A DNA stretch of 64,000 nucleotides from Leuctra nigra. Lineage: Eukaryota; Arthropoda; Insecta; Plecoptera; Leuctridae. Positions 11,283 through 23,979 of the stretch are shown here, in pieces. Position numbers and translations under genes: made by a program. The first letter of the stretch is position 1. The number at the start of each line of letters is the position of its first letter. The notes below the pieces were generated by a model. It was not told the origin of the DNA and did no database searches. It saw nothing but the letters and a program-made list of their open reading frames with translations. The stretch spans positions 27,702,817-27,766,816 of the forward strand of contig OW203769.1 in NCBI GenBank assembly GCA_934045905.1, read 5' to 3'.

Positions 11283-11640
11283 TCTGGGTCCGTCCTTGAC
11301 TGAGGGTTTTCCTCAGTCAAGAGGTAAATGCTGGGAAGGTTCCCTACTAATAGGCCATGACCGACCCCTTCCCTCCGTCCGTCCATCATGTACCAAGTCT
11401 TCATCATAATCTTACTTGGCAACGTAACGTATGAATTCGAATACGAACTATTTCGGCGCTCGGGGATAAAATTTCGACTCTCGGGGACGAAAAAATGTTT
11501 CGGCGCTCGGGGTTTCGGCGCTCGGGGTTTCGGCGCACGGGGTTTCGGCGCTCGGGGTTTCGGCGCTCGGGGAGATAGACCCCTCCCAATCATCATCGCA
11601 ATCATTCTCATTCATCCATCGCCGGCAGCCAAGTTGCGGG
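11283..11640 (+). repeat. SINE interrupted by a 15-bp minisatellite
   Basis: The left part has GACTGAGGGTTTTCCTCAG, AAGAGGTAAATGCTGGGAAG and CCCTACTAATAGGCCATGAC. The right part has CCAATCATCATCGCAATC and ATCCATCGCCGGCAGCCAAG. Between them about 160 bp do not belong to the SINE and hold the repeat at 11507-11572. Confidence 0.7.
11507..11572. repeat. Minisatellite, 15-bp unit TTTCGGCGCTCGGGG, about 5 copies
   Basis: There are four or five near-perfect units (one has CGCACGG). Diverged units lie before it at about 11450-11500 (TTTCGGCGCTCGGGGA and TTTCGACTCTCGGGG). Because 15 is a multiple of three, it is open on both strands, which explains local frames rich in GFGAR or PRAPK. Confidence 0.9.
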
Positions 11641-12997
11641 AGCGTGCGACGTTAATCGCCACTAAAGCCCCGACGGCTGTTCGTCTCCCAGGTACACAGT
11701 AGGTACATTGAACACGGCACTGTTCTGAACATCCTCATCATAGGGTAGAGTCCCCGTGTTGCACCAGCACGGAGTTCGGACCGCGGGCTGGTAGGGTACA
11801 CGGACGAAGTTGGCAGCGCTCTAATGAATATGTTGCGATGATGGGGAAAGTTCGAGCGCTCGGAGGGCGGCCGCTTGTTTCTTATGGAGTTTCCGAGGCG
11901 CTCTTTGATCATATTCCGGTACGGGATGGAGCAGTTGCAGCTTCCCAACTTTAGCCCAGGTACCGTCAGTGACGTCATATAGTTGCCATTTACTTAGTAC
12001 TTAAAGGCGTAGTGACAAAATGATAACATTTTCACTTGGAATGGGTCAGTTTAGCAAATACTTCTCTCGCATTCTGTTTGAACTGATCTACACCGAAAAG
12101 AACTGCCAAAATAACTTTGTTTTACTTTCTTGCACCTAAATATTCTCAAATCAAGACCTGAAGTTGAAAGAACTTCAAAAAAAGAGAACTTCAGAAAGAA
12201 GTTTGCATGAACAGCAAACTTTACTCTAATAAAAGGGCACATACATCACAAAACTGACACAATGTTGTCGTCAAAACATGCGCTCTTTCTTCATCTTTCC
12301 AACGAAATGTTGAGATATAAATTTTAACCACTATTATGAATGTAATATTAACATAAAAGCACGGGGTTTGACAGTTTTCACATGGCGTATATACACGAGA
12401 TTTTTTTATTTTGTATTAGTAATCATTGCAAAATCTACTTTAATTGACCGAAAATATTGATAAGCTCCAGTATGCAGTGAATATCCTTCATAATTCGTCG
12501 TGGATAACTCAACATGAACGATGTAATAAGTTACAATCTACAAACAACCTATTTGTTACCACTTCGGATGATTCTTTATGAATACTTGCATTATTGTGAT
12601 CAATGAAGTTCATCAATTTAGAATAGTTGACTCTCGAAAGAGATTTTAAATATATATAACGTGTGTTGTTTTCTTTAATCGTACACGCAACGCTATACTA
12701 CATTTAAATGGAATTTTGTATGCCAGCTCATTAGTAAAATTGTCAAACTTCTGAGTGAAATTCATGGAAGTTTCGGTACACGGTACATCTGGGGAAATGT
12801 GTTCCACGCAAACTTGTGTAAAAGTCTGACAAGCTAGCTTCCGAACAGGACCCCCCTAGCTCCTGGCAATGTAACCACCAGAGAAGACGGATGGCATCTA
12901 CATACGAGGGCTCCATGTCTGTTTGAAGAGTTTCAAGTTGCAATATGAGATTGTTAGGCTGTTGGAACGTAATGTATCGGGAGGAGGAGAAGGGGAA
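11641..12997. other. No gene seen; one CRE palindrome
   Basis: TGACGTCA lies at 11970-11977. A minus-strand open stretch at 12743-12943 gives an unrecognised 66-residue peptide with no matching splice or domain evidence. Confidence 0.4.
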
Positions 12998-13342
12998 TTG
13001 AAGAGTTTTTTAATCGATTTTTATCAATATCGTTTACATATTATGTAATTGTTAACAAAATAGGGCTTTGTTAGTTGTACGTATTCAGAACAGTTCAATG
13101 AAAATAATTTCATAGTTTGGAATAAGTTATTAGTTTTATTTTGTCCAACAGATGTTTATAGTGCCCGAAAATTAGTAAAATTATGGCACTAAACGTCTGT
13201 TGGACAAAATAAAAATAATAACTTTTTCCAAACTATGGAATTATTTTCATTGAACTGTTCTGAATACGCGTACATAGCCCTATTTTGTTAACAATTACAT
13301 ATGTAAAAGATATTGTTAAAAATCGATTAAAAAACTCTTCAA
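12998..13342. repeat. Near-perfect palindromic MITE, P family, copy 1
   Basis: The two arms of about 170 bp are reverse complements with few differences. The outer ends are TTGAAGAGTTTTTTAATCG and CGATTAAAAAACTCTTCAA. The inner arms are TTTTGTCCAACAGATG and CGTCTGTTGGACAAAA, meeting near 13170. Other copies lie at 24765-25154 and 31321-31650. Confidence 0.9.
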
Positions 13343-13441
13343 GGTCAAACTCACTACCCAGCCGTCTTAATGGTACCCAATTTCTTCATGTACCTACAGG
13401 TACCGAATGCTAGGTTATAATTTTATTTGACACGTTCCTAG

Positions 13442-13702
13442 TTAGAGATAGAAGGAGATAGAAGATAGAAGATAGAAGATAGAGATAGAAGGGCGGAAGT
13501 CCATTTCAATGATTCTTGAGGTGAGCTCATAAACTAGTAATTCTGCCTTCATCCAATCATATTTGTAACGGTGACATGAGTCATTGTGCAAGCTGTTTTG
13601 TTGACATCAGTCAAATGGCAATTGATTGAGCTTGATTACGTCATTCCACAAGTGTGCTATACGCAGTCGTGACAATGGACTCCCTGCCTTCTACCTCTGA
13701 GG
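13442..13702 (+). repeat. M-family MITE, copy 2, with expanded left end
   Basis: The left end has a run of AGATAGA units (13442-13490) that looks like local expansion of the terminal AGATAGAAGG. The body follows: GGAAGTCCATTTCAATGATT, then TTTTGTTGACATCAGTCAA, then GCCTTCTACCTCTGA. Confidence 0.7.
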
Positions 13703-13895
13703 TGCCCGAAGTGTCGTGACTCGGGATGCTGCGACGTGGACCAGGTAGAGATCTGCTCTCTGTCTGTGCCGACATCTCGCTCGAGAGCAATCAAAGACAT
13801 GAAAGCCCGGTTAAGTGCTCGCTGTTATTTAGTTAGCAAATATACCTGTAGGTAGAGTCGCAGGCCAGACGGTGGAAATGAAATGTCATTTCTCA
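13703..13895. other. Short unique segment before the 137-bp array
   Basis: No gene or repeat copy seen. Confidence 0.4.
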
Positions 13896-16768
13896 TGTCG
13901 AAGTCCTCGCTTCTGACAGGATATTTCAAGAGAGTGAGAAGCGTTGTCGTGTTTAACCTCTTCAGCGTGTCAGCACGTGGCAGGCCGGTCCTGTTGTTTC
14001 ATTTCACGTCGCACCGGTCTACAACTGATTCATGTTGAAGTCCTCGCTTCTGACAGGATATTTCAAGAGAGTGAGAAGCGTTGTCGTGTTTAACCTCTTC
14101 AGCGTGTCAGCACGTGGCAGGCCGGTCCTGTTGTTTCATTTCACGTCGCACCGGTCTACAACTGATTCATGTTGAAGTCCTCGCTTCTGACAGGATATTT
14201 CAAGAGAGTGAGAAGCGTTGTCGTGTTTAACCTCTTCAGCGTGTCAGCACGTGGCAGGCCGGTCCTGTTGTTTCATTTCACGTCGCACCGGTCTACAACT
14301 GATTCATGTTGAAGTCCTCGCTTCTGACAGGATATTTCAAGAGAGTGAGAAGCGTTGTCGTGTTTAACCTCTTCAGCGTGTCAGCACGTGGCAGGCCGGT
14401 CCTGTTGTTTCATTTCACGTCGCACCGGTCTACAACTGATTCATGTCGAAGTCCTCGCTTCTGACAGGATATTTCAAGAGAGTGAGAAGCGTTGTCGTGT
14501 TTAACCTCTTCAGCGTGTCAGCACGTGGCAGGCCGGTCCTGTTGTTTCATTTCACGTCGCACCGGTCTACAACTGATTCATGTTGAAGTCCTCGCTTCTG
14601 ACAGGATATTTCAAGAGAGTGAGAAGCGTTGTCGTGTTTAACCTCTTCAGCGTGTCAGCACGTGGCAGGCCGGTCCTGTTGTTTCATTTCACGTCGCACT
14701 GGTCTACAACTGATTCATGTCGAAGTCCTCGCTTCTGACAGGATATTTCAAGAGAGTGAGAAGCGTTGTCGTGTTTAACCTCTTAAGCGTGTCAGCACGT
14801 GGCAGGCCGGTCCTGTTGTTTCATTTCACGTCGCACCGGTCTACAACTGATTCATGTTGAAGTCCTCGCTTCTGACAGGATATTTCAAGAGAGTGAGAAG
14901 CGTTGTCGTGTTTAACCTCTTCAGCGTGTCAGCACGTGGCAGGCCGGTCCTGTTGTTTCATTTCACGTCGCACCGGTCTACAACTGATTTATGTTGAAGT
15001 CCTCGCTTCTGACAGGATATTTCAAGAGAGTGAGAAGCGTTGTCGTGTTTAACCTCTTCAGCGTGTCAGCACGTGGCAGGCCGGTCCTGTTGTTTCATTT
15101 CACGTCGCACCGGTCTACAACTGATTCATGTTGAAGTCCTCGCTTCTGACAGGATATTTCAAGAGAGTGAGAAGCGTTGTCGTGTTTAACCTCTTCAGCG
15201 TGTCAGCACGTGGCAGGCCGGTCCTGTTGTTTCATTTCACGTCGCACCGGTCTACAACTGATTCATGTTGAAGTCCTCGCTTCTGACAGGATATTTCAAG
15301 AGAGTGAGAAGCGTTGTCGTGTTTAACCTCTTCAGCGTGTCAGCACGTGGCAGGCCGGTCCTGTTGTTTCATTTCACGTCGCACCGGTCTACAACTGATT
15401 CATGTTGAAGTCCTCGCTTCTGACAGGATATTTCAAGAGAGTGAGAAGCGTTGTCGTGTTTAACCTCTTCAGCGTGTCAGCACGTGGCAGGCCGGTCCTG
15501 TTGTTTCATTTCACGTCGCACCGGTCTACAACTGATTCATGTTGAAGTCCTCGCTTCTGACAGGATATTTCAAGAGAGTGAGAAGCGTTGTCGTGTTTAA
15601 CCTCTTCAGCGTGTCAGCACGTGGCAGGCCGGTCCTGTTGTTTCATTTCACGTCGCACCGGTCTACAACTGATTCATGTTGAAGTCCTCGCTTCTGACAG
15701 GATATTTCAAGAGAGTGAGAAGCGTTGTCGTGTTTAACCTCTTCAGCGTGTCAGCACGTGGCAGGCCGGTCCTGTTGTTTCATTTCACGTCGCACCGGTC
15801 TACAACTGATTCATGTTGAAGTCCTCGCTTCTGACAGGATATTTCAAGAGAGTGAGAAGCGTTGTCGTGTTTAACCTCTTCAGCGTGTCAGCACGTGGCA
15901 GGCCGGTCCCGTTGTTTCATTTCACGTCGCACCGGTCTACAACTGATTCATGTTGAAGTCCTCGCTTCTGACAGGATATTTCAAGAGAGTGAGAAGCGTT
16001 GTCGTGTTTAACCTCTTCAGCGTGTCAGCACGTGGCAGGCCGGTCCTGTTGTTTCATTTCACGTCGCACCGGTCTACAACTGATTCATGTTGAAGTCCTC
16101 GCTTCTGACAGGATATTTCAAGAGAGTGAGAAGCGTTGTCGTGTTTAACCTCTTCAGCGTGTCAGCACGTGGCAGGCCGGTCCTGTTGTTTCATTTCACG
16201 TCGCACCGGTCTACAACTGATTCATGTTGAAGTCCTCGCTTCTGACAGGATATTTCAAGAGAGTGAGAAGCGTTGTCGTGTTTAACCTCTTCAGCGTGTC
16301 AGCACGTGGCAGGCCGGTCCTGTTGTTTCATTTCACGTCGCACCGGTCTACAACTGATTCATGTTGAAGTCCTCGCTTCTGACAGGATATTTCAAGAGAG
16401 TGAGAAGCGTTGTCGTGTTTAACCTCTTCAGCGTGTCAGCACGTGGCAGGCCGGTCCTGTTGTTTCATTTCACGTCGCACCGGTCTACAACTGATTCATG
16501 TTGAAGTCCTCGCTTCTGACAGGATATTTCAAGAGAGTGAGAAGCGTTGTCGTGTTTAACCTCTTCAGCGTGTCAGCACGTGGCAGGCCGGTCCTGTTGT
16601 TTCATTTCACGTCGCACCGGTCTACAACTGATTCATGTTGAAGTCCTCGCTTCTGACAGGATATTTCAAGAGAGTGAGAAGCGTTGTCGTGTTTAACCTC
16701 TTCAGCGTGTCAGCACGTGGCAGGCCGGTCCTGTTGTTTCATTTCACGTCGCACCAGTCTACAACTGA
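13896..16768. repeat. Satellite array, 137-bp unit, 21 copies
   Basis: TCCTCGCTTCTGACAGG recurs every 137 bases from 13904 to 16644. The unit also has TTTCAAGAGAGTGAGAAGC, then CGTGTCAGCACGTGGCAGG (holding a CACGTG E box), then CACGTCGCACCGGTCTAC. Copies differ at only a handful of sites: GTTGAAG or GTCGAAG at the unit joint, and single changes near 14700, 14783, 14990 and 15910. This suggests recent expansion or strong homogenisation. All frames have stops. Confidence 0.98.
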
Positions 16769-16842
16769 CACGGACGAATGATGAGGAGGAGGTGGTCGTG
16801 GCGCGTAGGAACCTTCTCATCATTTGCCTCGAGACATGTAAA
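16769..16842 (-). repeat. SINE fragment, minus strand
   Basis: It has GGAGGTGGTCGTGGCGCG, then GGAACCTTCTCATCATTTGC, the reverse of the SINE segment between the AAATG and GGCCA blocks. It directly abuts the 137-bp array. Confidence 0.5.
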
Positions 16843-18629
16843 TGCAGTGAATTCGGTCTTAAAAATGTATAGTTTAAGGATGAACCAGCGCCTGCTCATC
16901 TACCAACAATGTTTTTCTAAACCATTTTTAATAGTACTTCAATATAGGAGCAAAAAATGTATACCTTAGCGACCTAACTTTTATGTTAAACGTTTTTAAA
17001 GTTTGCGATTTTTACATGGCTCTTAGGTAAACGAATTACTTTTCCTTCATTATTCTAATAATTTATTTTTAATCCGCTCCAACAATTTCAACAGGAAACT
17101 AATTGATATATTCTTGACTATTATTGAATGCATCGAAAACTTAAAATACTCTTTATGTTTAAAAATCTTGAGACATGGGACAACTGAATTAGTCAAAACC
17201 ACTGCTCGAAAACTTTGTTATAAAATTCTTTATTATCTCATATCGTATTTTTCTCCACTTATTACATTATGAAACTATGTTTAAAGTTTAAACATGCGTT
17301 TTCTCAATTAATTTATCTCATGTAATGAATATAGTTATTCAAAGCGATGGTTCATCTTTAAAAGTTTTTTTACCGTCCATTCTACAGAAGAATTGGCTCT
17401 GCATTTACGTTTACAGATTTACACTTTGTTAAGGGGCCATTTGGAGATAATTTTCAGCAATTTAGGTTTTCCATGATCTTTTGACATCTTGAAAGCTATC
17501 AAAACGCGTTGACGGTCTGCGAAATGATTCCTTTTTATGTAGATCAGATTCCCCGTCTCGTGTTTTATGTAGTGTTTCTTTACAAATGCCATGAAACCCA
17601 ACTTGAGTATGAATGTGATAAAGATGAAAAGGACTCTGAAAGTGCGAGTGTAAAAGCGTCTTCTCTAAACCGAACAAGACACTATGTGAAAACAAGCCGG
17701 TGGCTGAGCACGGCAACATGCTTGGCTGGAGACCGTGGAAAACAAAACACCGCTCCGCAGCCGCATGGCGTCATATTGCAGGTGGAAAGAAGACAGCAGG
17801 GGTTATGAAGAGGAAAGGGAGTTGTTGGAATTTGTACCAAAGATGAATGAAACCATATAACTAGGAACAAATATTTGCCCCTTACCATGATATTCTTGAT
17901 TGACGTTCCACTTTTACTCCATTAGATAACACGAAATCGTCCCGGAATATTTGCTCCCAAAACCGCAAGAGGAATGACAAATATTGAATAGTCTCAATTT
18001 AAAGAGAATAATGTTTGGAATAAGACTGTCGTTCGAAAATGTTGGGTCTCCTGCCAAATAAGAAATAAAAACTGTATAATGTGAGCAAGGGCGTATTCAA
18101 GGGGGGGAGGCCATGGGCCCCTCCGAAATCAGGGTTTCATCAAAATAAGCACATTTGATAATATGTGAAAAAAAACATTTATAAATAGACACATCATGTC
18201 AAGTACATTCCAAAATGGTTAAAATTGAGCTAAAATTGCACCTAAATTAATGACCTTGATCCAAAAGTTTCTCGGGGGGCTCTGCCCCCGAACCTCTTGT
18301 TTTCCACTGTGATATTCAAAATATTTGTAATGTCCGCCCCCCCCCCCCCTGAAATTTAATCCTGGATACGCCCTTGAATGTGATAAATGTATAATAAATC
18401 TGACAACGTTGCACTGCAAATATGAATTACTTTAATAACGTAATTGGATCATCAATAAGGTGACTGTATGCTGTTGTATGAGGTATTGTTTCATCAGAAA
18501 TGTGTATGATTTACAGGGAATTCTAATTTGTGTTGAGGGAGAAGGACGCAAGTGAATTGAAATGACTCGTGAGGCGAGTTACAATGTAGAGAATTGCGAA
18601 GCTGATGCACACGGCACGGCTGGGTTGGT
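16843..18629. other. No gene seen
   Basis: A run of 13 C lies at 18337-18349. Open stretches at 17462-17888 on both strands have no recognisable domain. The segment at 18085-18380 holds CGTATTCAAGGG near its start and GGATACGCCCTTGAATG at its end. This inverted pair of about 12 bp suggests another small inverted-repeat element. Confidence 0.35.
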
Positions 18630-19316
18630 CGAGGGGTTAACAACTTGACATTTTAGTGTACACCTGATTTTTTGATTTTATGATTTTTTGATTTTTTTTA
18701 ATTTTTTCTGATTTTTTTTGATTTTTTTTGATTTTTTGATTTTTTATGATTTTTTTTGATTTTTAATTTTTAAAAATGATTTTTTTTGATTTTTGGATTT
18801 TTGTCAGTGATTTTTTGATTTTTTGTGATTTTTTTTGATTTTTTGATTTTTTAATCTTTTTAATGATTTTTTGATTTTTTAAAAATTTCACGTGATTTTT
18901 TTTGATTTTTTTTGATTTTTTGATTTTTTGTGATTTTTTGATTTTTTTTTTAACTTAGTTAATTTTTTTTGATTTTTTTCTGATTTTTTATGTGATTTTT
19001 TGATTTTTTATGATTTTTTTTGATTTTTTTTGATTTTTTGATTTTTTATGATTTTTTTTGATTTTTTGATTTTTATTTACATACTTGATTTTTTTTTATT
19101 TTTTTTTATTTTGCTGTGATTTTGTTTTATTTTTTCTGATTTTGTCTGATTTTTTTGATTTTTTTTTGATTTTTTTTTTTTTTTGATTTTTTGATTTTTT
19201 TTTACATACTTGATTTTTTGATTTTTTTTGATTTTGATGTGATTCTTTGATTTTTTTTGATTTTTTTTGATTTTTTTTCAAAGTGTACACTGATTTTTTT
19301 AGTTGTTCACCCCTCG
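18630..19316. mobile_element. T-rich element with TIRs and perfect 8-bp duplication (687 bp)
   Basis: The ends are CGAGGGGTTAACAACTT on the left and AGTTGTTCACCCCTCG on the right, inverted with one mismatch. GGGTTGGT is duplicated exactly outside, at 18622-18629 and 19317-19324. Just inside each end sits TGTACAC. The whole interior is a run of GATTTTTT-type units of varying T length. An 8-bp duplication with a GGGGT-type end suggests hAT-like mobilisation. There is no transposase frame. The Lys-rich minus-strand frame here is a product of the T tracts. Confidence 0.8.
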
Positions 19317-19637
19317 GGGTTGGTTCGAGTGGAAACCCCGCATAAAAGTCCCGCTCTAAGCGACACTGCCGTTCCATTGTCACGCGTAATGACGCGTCTC
19401 AGTCGGGGATGCAAGTGATATCTAATGTGGTACATAATACATGCGGGAGGAGACAGATCCCGGTGCTAATGGTTTCTGTTTCTTATCTTCAGCGGAATTA
19501 GCGGATAGAGACGGGGAATATTACCGGGTGCTTTTCAACTTCACTGTTATTGTGTATGGAAATATGCGGGGGAATCGGAGTTTAGATAAAGTGGAATTGA
19601 AACTGGGGTAATGGGGTGTTTATGGATATGTGTTGAC

Positions 19638-19697
19638 AGGCGAGGGAGGTGAGGGTGGGAGGCGGTCGTGGTCTACTTGATAGTTATTGCTTCTCGA
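19638..19697 (-). repeat. SINE fragment, minus strand
   Basis: It has GGTGGGAGGCGGTCGTGGTC, then TTCTCGACTGAGGGAATCC, which is the SINE read in reverse. Confidence 0.5.
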
Positions 19698-19742
19698 CTG
19701 AGGGAATCCACGAAGATCGTTGATTTTTAAATATTTTACGAA

Positions 19743-20262
19743 CTAAGAAAACGCTCTGTGTAACGCGTTGATAAGTGAGCCTTCGTACTGCATGCGAATT
19801 AATATGTGTAAGACACATTTGATTCTCTACATACCTTGAGAACACCTTTGAAGATAATCTAACTCATTCATCAAGATTTATTATTTTTGATAAAAATTAA
19901 TGAATTTCTTTGATATTTACATTTTGACTTTATTTTACTGCCATTCTTATGATTGTTTTGAAATATATAACTCTTGTGTTCATTACAGATTTGTCTCAAA
20001 GTGTCAAAAAACATTTACAATTACCCCAATTTGGGTCCCAATGATCCAAATTTTATGATGATCAGTAAAACGATTTCAGTTTCAATTTGCACACAGATTT
20101 CTTTCAACTACGAATCAAGTTTCCGCTGAAACCATTGGACCGATCTTGCCGAAAATCATTATGTCACCAATCGGGATTGCAATGAAAGTTTTGTGAAAAA
20201 ATTGGCCTGATTCGTGACTTCGTTCGACATTAGATGCAAAAGGAACAGACAGACAAAAAAAA
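19743..20262 (-). mobile_element. Non-autonomous Helitron-like copy G
   Basis: The 3' terminus lies at 19743 on the minus strand: GCTCACTTATCAACGCGTT, then ACACAGAGCGTTTTCTTAG, then host T. The interior carries GGTCCAATGGTTTCAGC and GGATCATTGGGACCC blocks of the family. A T-run followed by TCTGTCTG marks the region near the 5' end. The exact 5' limit is uncertain. Confidence 0.7.
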
Positions 20263-23200
20263 ACATAGATTCCAGCCATAAGTTTCAAGTGGAGACAGAA
20301 CACTTTGGCCACTGGCTCGATCTCGCGGAAGAATTGTCAGCACATCTTTCACTTGCCTGATTACATTTACAATGCATTGTTGTTCAACTCCGCTCTCTAG
20401 AGCACATTGTGGAGCAACTTCATTGGAGTAGCAACAAACTCGACGAGTTCCACGCCGAGTTTGCATCTTGATTAGGAAAAGCTCTCGATGAACGGCTTTT
20501 GTTTCATATTTAACGCACAAAGATCGGCTTAACAAAGTTGTAATGTTCCGAACAGCTTCCATTTGGATTCAAAGGTGCGCCTTCACACTTCCAGCGAGCA
20601 GCTCGGGAACTTTGGAAGCGATTCGAAGATGAAGAACAATAGAGACAGTGGCCATTCTTCTTCCGAGATTTCATCCGTTAGAAGCGGCAGAAATACAGAA
20701 GACGTGTTTGTTTAAATTCATCAATGTGCATTCATAAACAAGAAATTAGTGACACTTTAGTCAGGATAATTCTTCGGCTTATGCGTGATGTCCTATATAT
20801 ACGACGTATTGCGTAATTAAATGTGTTTTAAATTATAATCCACATACATTTTTGGCCATTACAGATTTGGCCATTCAACCTTCCATCATTCCCAATCGGT
20901 CTCTCGCATAATTTACTACACGCAAACGTTCACGTAGATTTATTTTCACGTACTACTATTTACCTATAATTCCCTGGAACGCAATTGTTGCATTGTTTTT
21001 GGACAATTCATTGCTGCGCGCTTCAATAACCGATTGTTTGGCCCACTCTCGTGTGCAGAGTTTGTGACGGTGTGTTTGAATGTGTTATTGTTCGCGTTGA
21101 TATTGTTTCACTGTGCGTACGCATGGGGTGCATGATGTGCAGGGATGGGGGTGGTTTCGCTTGATTTTAATCGCCAGCGGTAGAAGAATGAATGGATGAT
21201 TTAGTTGGGTGATTTTTTTGAATTTTATTAGGAGGGGTGGGATGATCTGTGATATGGCCTGTGATAAAGCGTGGTTATTTTTGATGGTTTGAAAGTTGGG
21301 TTCTCATTTTGACACTTTTGGCTTGGTGAAATCATTTCAGATGAATGTTGTCCTTATGGGCGTGAAATGATTTCAAGCCGAAATAATTTCGATTACGTTA
21401 TAGAATAAGACCAATTTCTAAGACTTAAAATTCCCGAAATAAATCCGCTTCGTGTTCATATGGATTAACATGGCATGGAATCAGATTCCAGAAGAATTGG
21501 TATTTTTAGTTATAGAATATGGTCTCTGTGCCTTATTCTCCAAACAGTAATTTTATCTTAAGTTATGATTTGATAAAAAGCCATGCAATTTATACATATC
21601 ATGAGATAGGACAATCCTGATGATATCATAACTTGGAATTATGGCGTGATAATTATATAGAGAAGGATCTTGTACCTATACTGTGTATAATAGGTTCACA
21701 TTAAAAAAATGATTTAAATAATATAAGAACAAAATAAAAAAATATAGCTTGGCGAATGAATTTGCACCGACCACGAACTAATGTTTTATTATTCTTTAAT
21801 TTCTTGATATTCTTGTGATAGGTACCCTCTTTTTAACGCAGTGCGCGGGGCTTCATATTTTATTTATTTTATTTTGTTTTTAAATTAGTTCGATTTTGTT
21901 TTAAATTTTTTATTTGTACCTACATTTTTTATTACGGTTGAATTTGATGTTTGAAATTTGGAGGCTTTCACGAATTTTGAGAGCGAACATGTTTTAACGA
22001 TATTATTGCTTGACCCTCCTTTTAGATCTCAATCATTTTAGGTGAAGGTGCTTGGCAGTCTTTTTTACAAGTTTTGTTTGTGCCCATCGCGTTTTCCTCG
22101 TGTATTTGAAGTAGCCGTGATTGTGTCCGATGTCTTGCGCTGTTGCCGCTCCGTGGTTGTTGGGTGTCATTGCCACGACGAGCCGGCAACGTCGCTCTAT
22201 TAACCCCGGCTAACTGGCGGATTATCTGGCGGTTACGCTGATGGGCCGAATAGCCCTCCGGGTCGTTATCTAGCTGTTAGAGCTGCTAATTGACCAGTTC
22301 GATTCGTTTTGTTGCCCATTACACAGTGTTTGCAAATAGATCGAGCAAGCTGCGGATTGTTACGGTAATTGCTGTTTAAGAGTTAATCTCTTGCCGTTTA
22401 CATTGTTATGTTTGTTTATTGGGGTTGTAAAATCATTATAGATCCCAGAGAGATTGGGACGATTCCTACATTCGTATTTATTTAAATATTAATAATACAA
22501 GTATAATGGATTGGAGTTAGCTCATGGTTACGACATGACTGTTCACACTAGTTTCGGGGCCTTTAGTTGCCCAATTCTGTTACAAAGTTGGCATGAATTT
22601 TACACATTTGTAAATGTTGCGGATTTTTTGGTTATTGACAATTGCTAATTGTTGTAATAAATAAATAAATATTGCGACCCTGCTTCCAACTACTGTCGGG
22701 CCAGGGGGTGGAATGATCCCACCAATGTTCTAGAGCACTTGTGATCTCAGAGCCGACTTGCCAAGTCAGACACTCCACACTTCTTCAATCTCTTCTTCCA
22801 CTTCTTCAGGCTCCTCTCTTTCCTCTCTTTATGTAAAAAAAAATATATTTACACTTTTTTTTATCGATAAATTAGTTAAAACTTGCAACCATATAAACAT
22901 GTCAAATATTTCCTATTATGAAAAATAATAAGCATATCTTTAATAAAATAAAATAAAATTAGCTATGCTCAATTTTCATATTTTTTATAGGTACAAAAGT
23001 ATAACGACTTTTAGGAAATATAAACTCCATATTTGCCTTCCAGGTACATTTAATTCAAAATTCCTAGTAGAAACGGCGTGAACTGTATCACTGCAAATCC
23101 AGAACAGATAAAAGCGATCATAACCAAAAGAGTGAAAAGTGATAAAAAGTGGAGTCTACACCAGTCTTACTGCCCTCTCACATTCGACGTGTATCTATGC

Positions 23201-23651
23201 ATGGGCTTAAAACACCTTCACCCTGTGGCTTTCATATTTCGGATTTGGGGTTAGCGGGATGTTGTGGGGCGGTTTCGCCCCGGGGGGGGGGGGGGGGGGG
23301 CGGATATGACGTCAGACTGCAGGAGTTGATGTTCAGAATCCACGCAACTCGAGCGAGAAATAGATAAATCGATTTATTATTAAAGAAAAAAAATGGTGAG
23401 AATAAAAATCCTCTTCTTCGTTTTCTTGCTGAATGACGTGTCGTTTTGAATCGAAGGACGAGTTTAAAGGTTTAACAAAAACGTGGATTTCCACTGAAAA
23501 GATAACGGGTGTAAAACGTGTTGGCTTTGCATTGAATGATGCACTGTGTGTGGGAGGAGGGGGGGGGGGGGGTTCAATGGAGGGGGGATCTCTGCTTCCG
23601 GGGTTTGTCGAATGTCAGGCGTGTGTTTACTTGATGGGTTATCACGGGCGT
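20263..23651. other. No gene seen; GC-rich island and G-tracts
   Basis: A 110-residue minus-strand open frame at 20230-20562 matches nothing I recognise. A non-repetitive island at about 22125-22330 (with ATTAACCCCGGCTAACTGG and GCTAATTGACCAG), followed by TGTTTGTTTATTG, could be regulatory DNA. Runs of 19 G (23282-23300) and 14 G (23559-23572) flank the next repeat. A CRE palindrome lies at 23307. Confidence 0.35.
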
Positions 23652-23851
23652 GATGTCACAGAGTTGTCATCCAGGGGATGTCACAGAGTTGTCATCCACG
23701 TGATGTCACAGAGTTGTCATCCAGGGGATGTCACAGAGTTGTCATCCAGGGGATGTCACAGAGTTGTCATCCAGGGGATGTCACAGAGTTGTCATCCAGG
23801 GGATGTCACAGAGTTGTCATCCAGGGGATGTCACAGAGTTGTCATCCACGT
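23652..23851. repeat. Tandem repeat, 25-bp unit, 8 copies
   Basis: The unit is GATGTCACAGAGTTGTCAT followed by CCAGGG. Copies start every 25 bases from 23652 to 23827. Two copies end CCACGT instead of CCAGGG, giving an E box. Confidence 0.95.
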
Positions 23852-23979
23852 GAAGTGATGTGGAACTCTGGTGATTGCGTCAATCATCCGTCAAACTAGC
23901 GCATTGTTAAGACAAAATGATAGAATTTCTTTGCTGAAAAAATGTGCCAAACATTATATTTGATATTTTATCGGTGCAA

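Noticed and set aside
12743..12943. A 66-codon minus-strand frame
   Set aside because: Too short for the available evidence, with no motif and no partner exon.
19096..19383. A Lys-rich 95-codon frame on the minus strand
   Set aside because: It is the translation of T-rich repeat sequence inside the 687-bp element.
20230..20562. A 110-codon minus-strand frame
   Set aside because: It partly overlaps Helitron-like copy G and has no recognisable domain or splice context.
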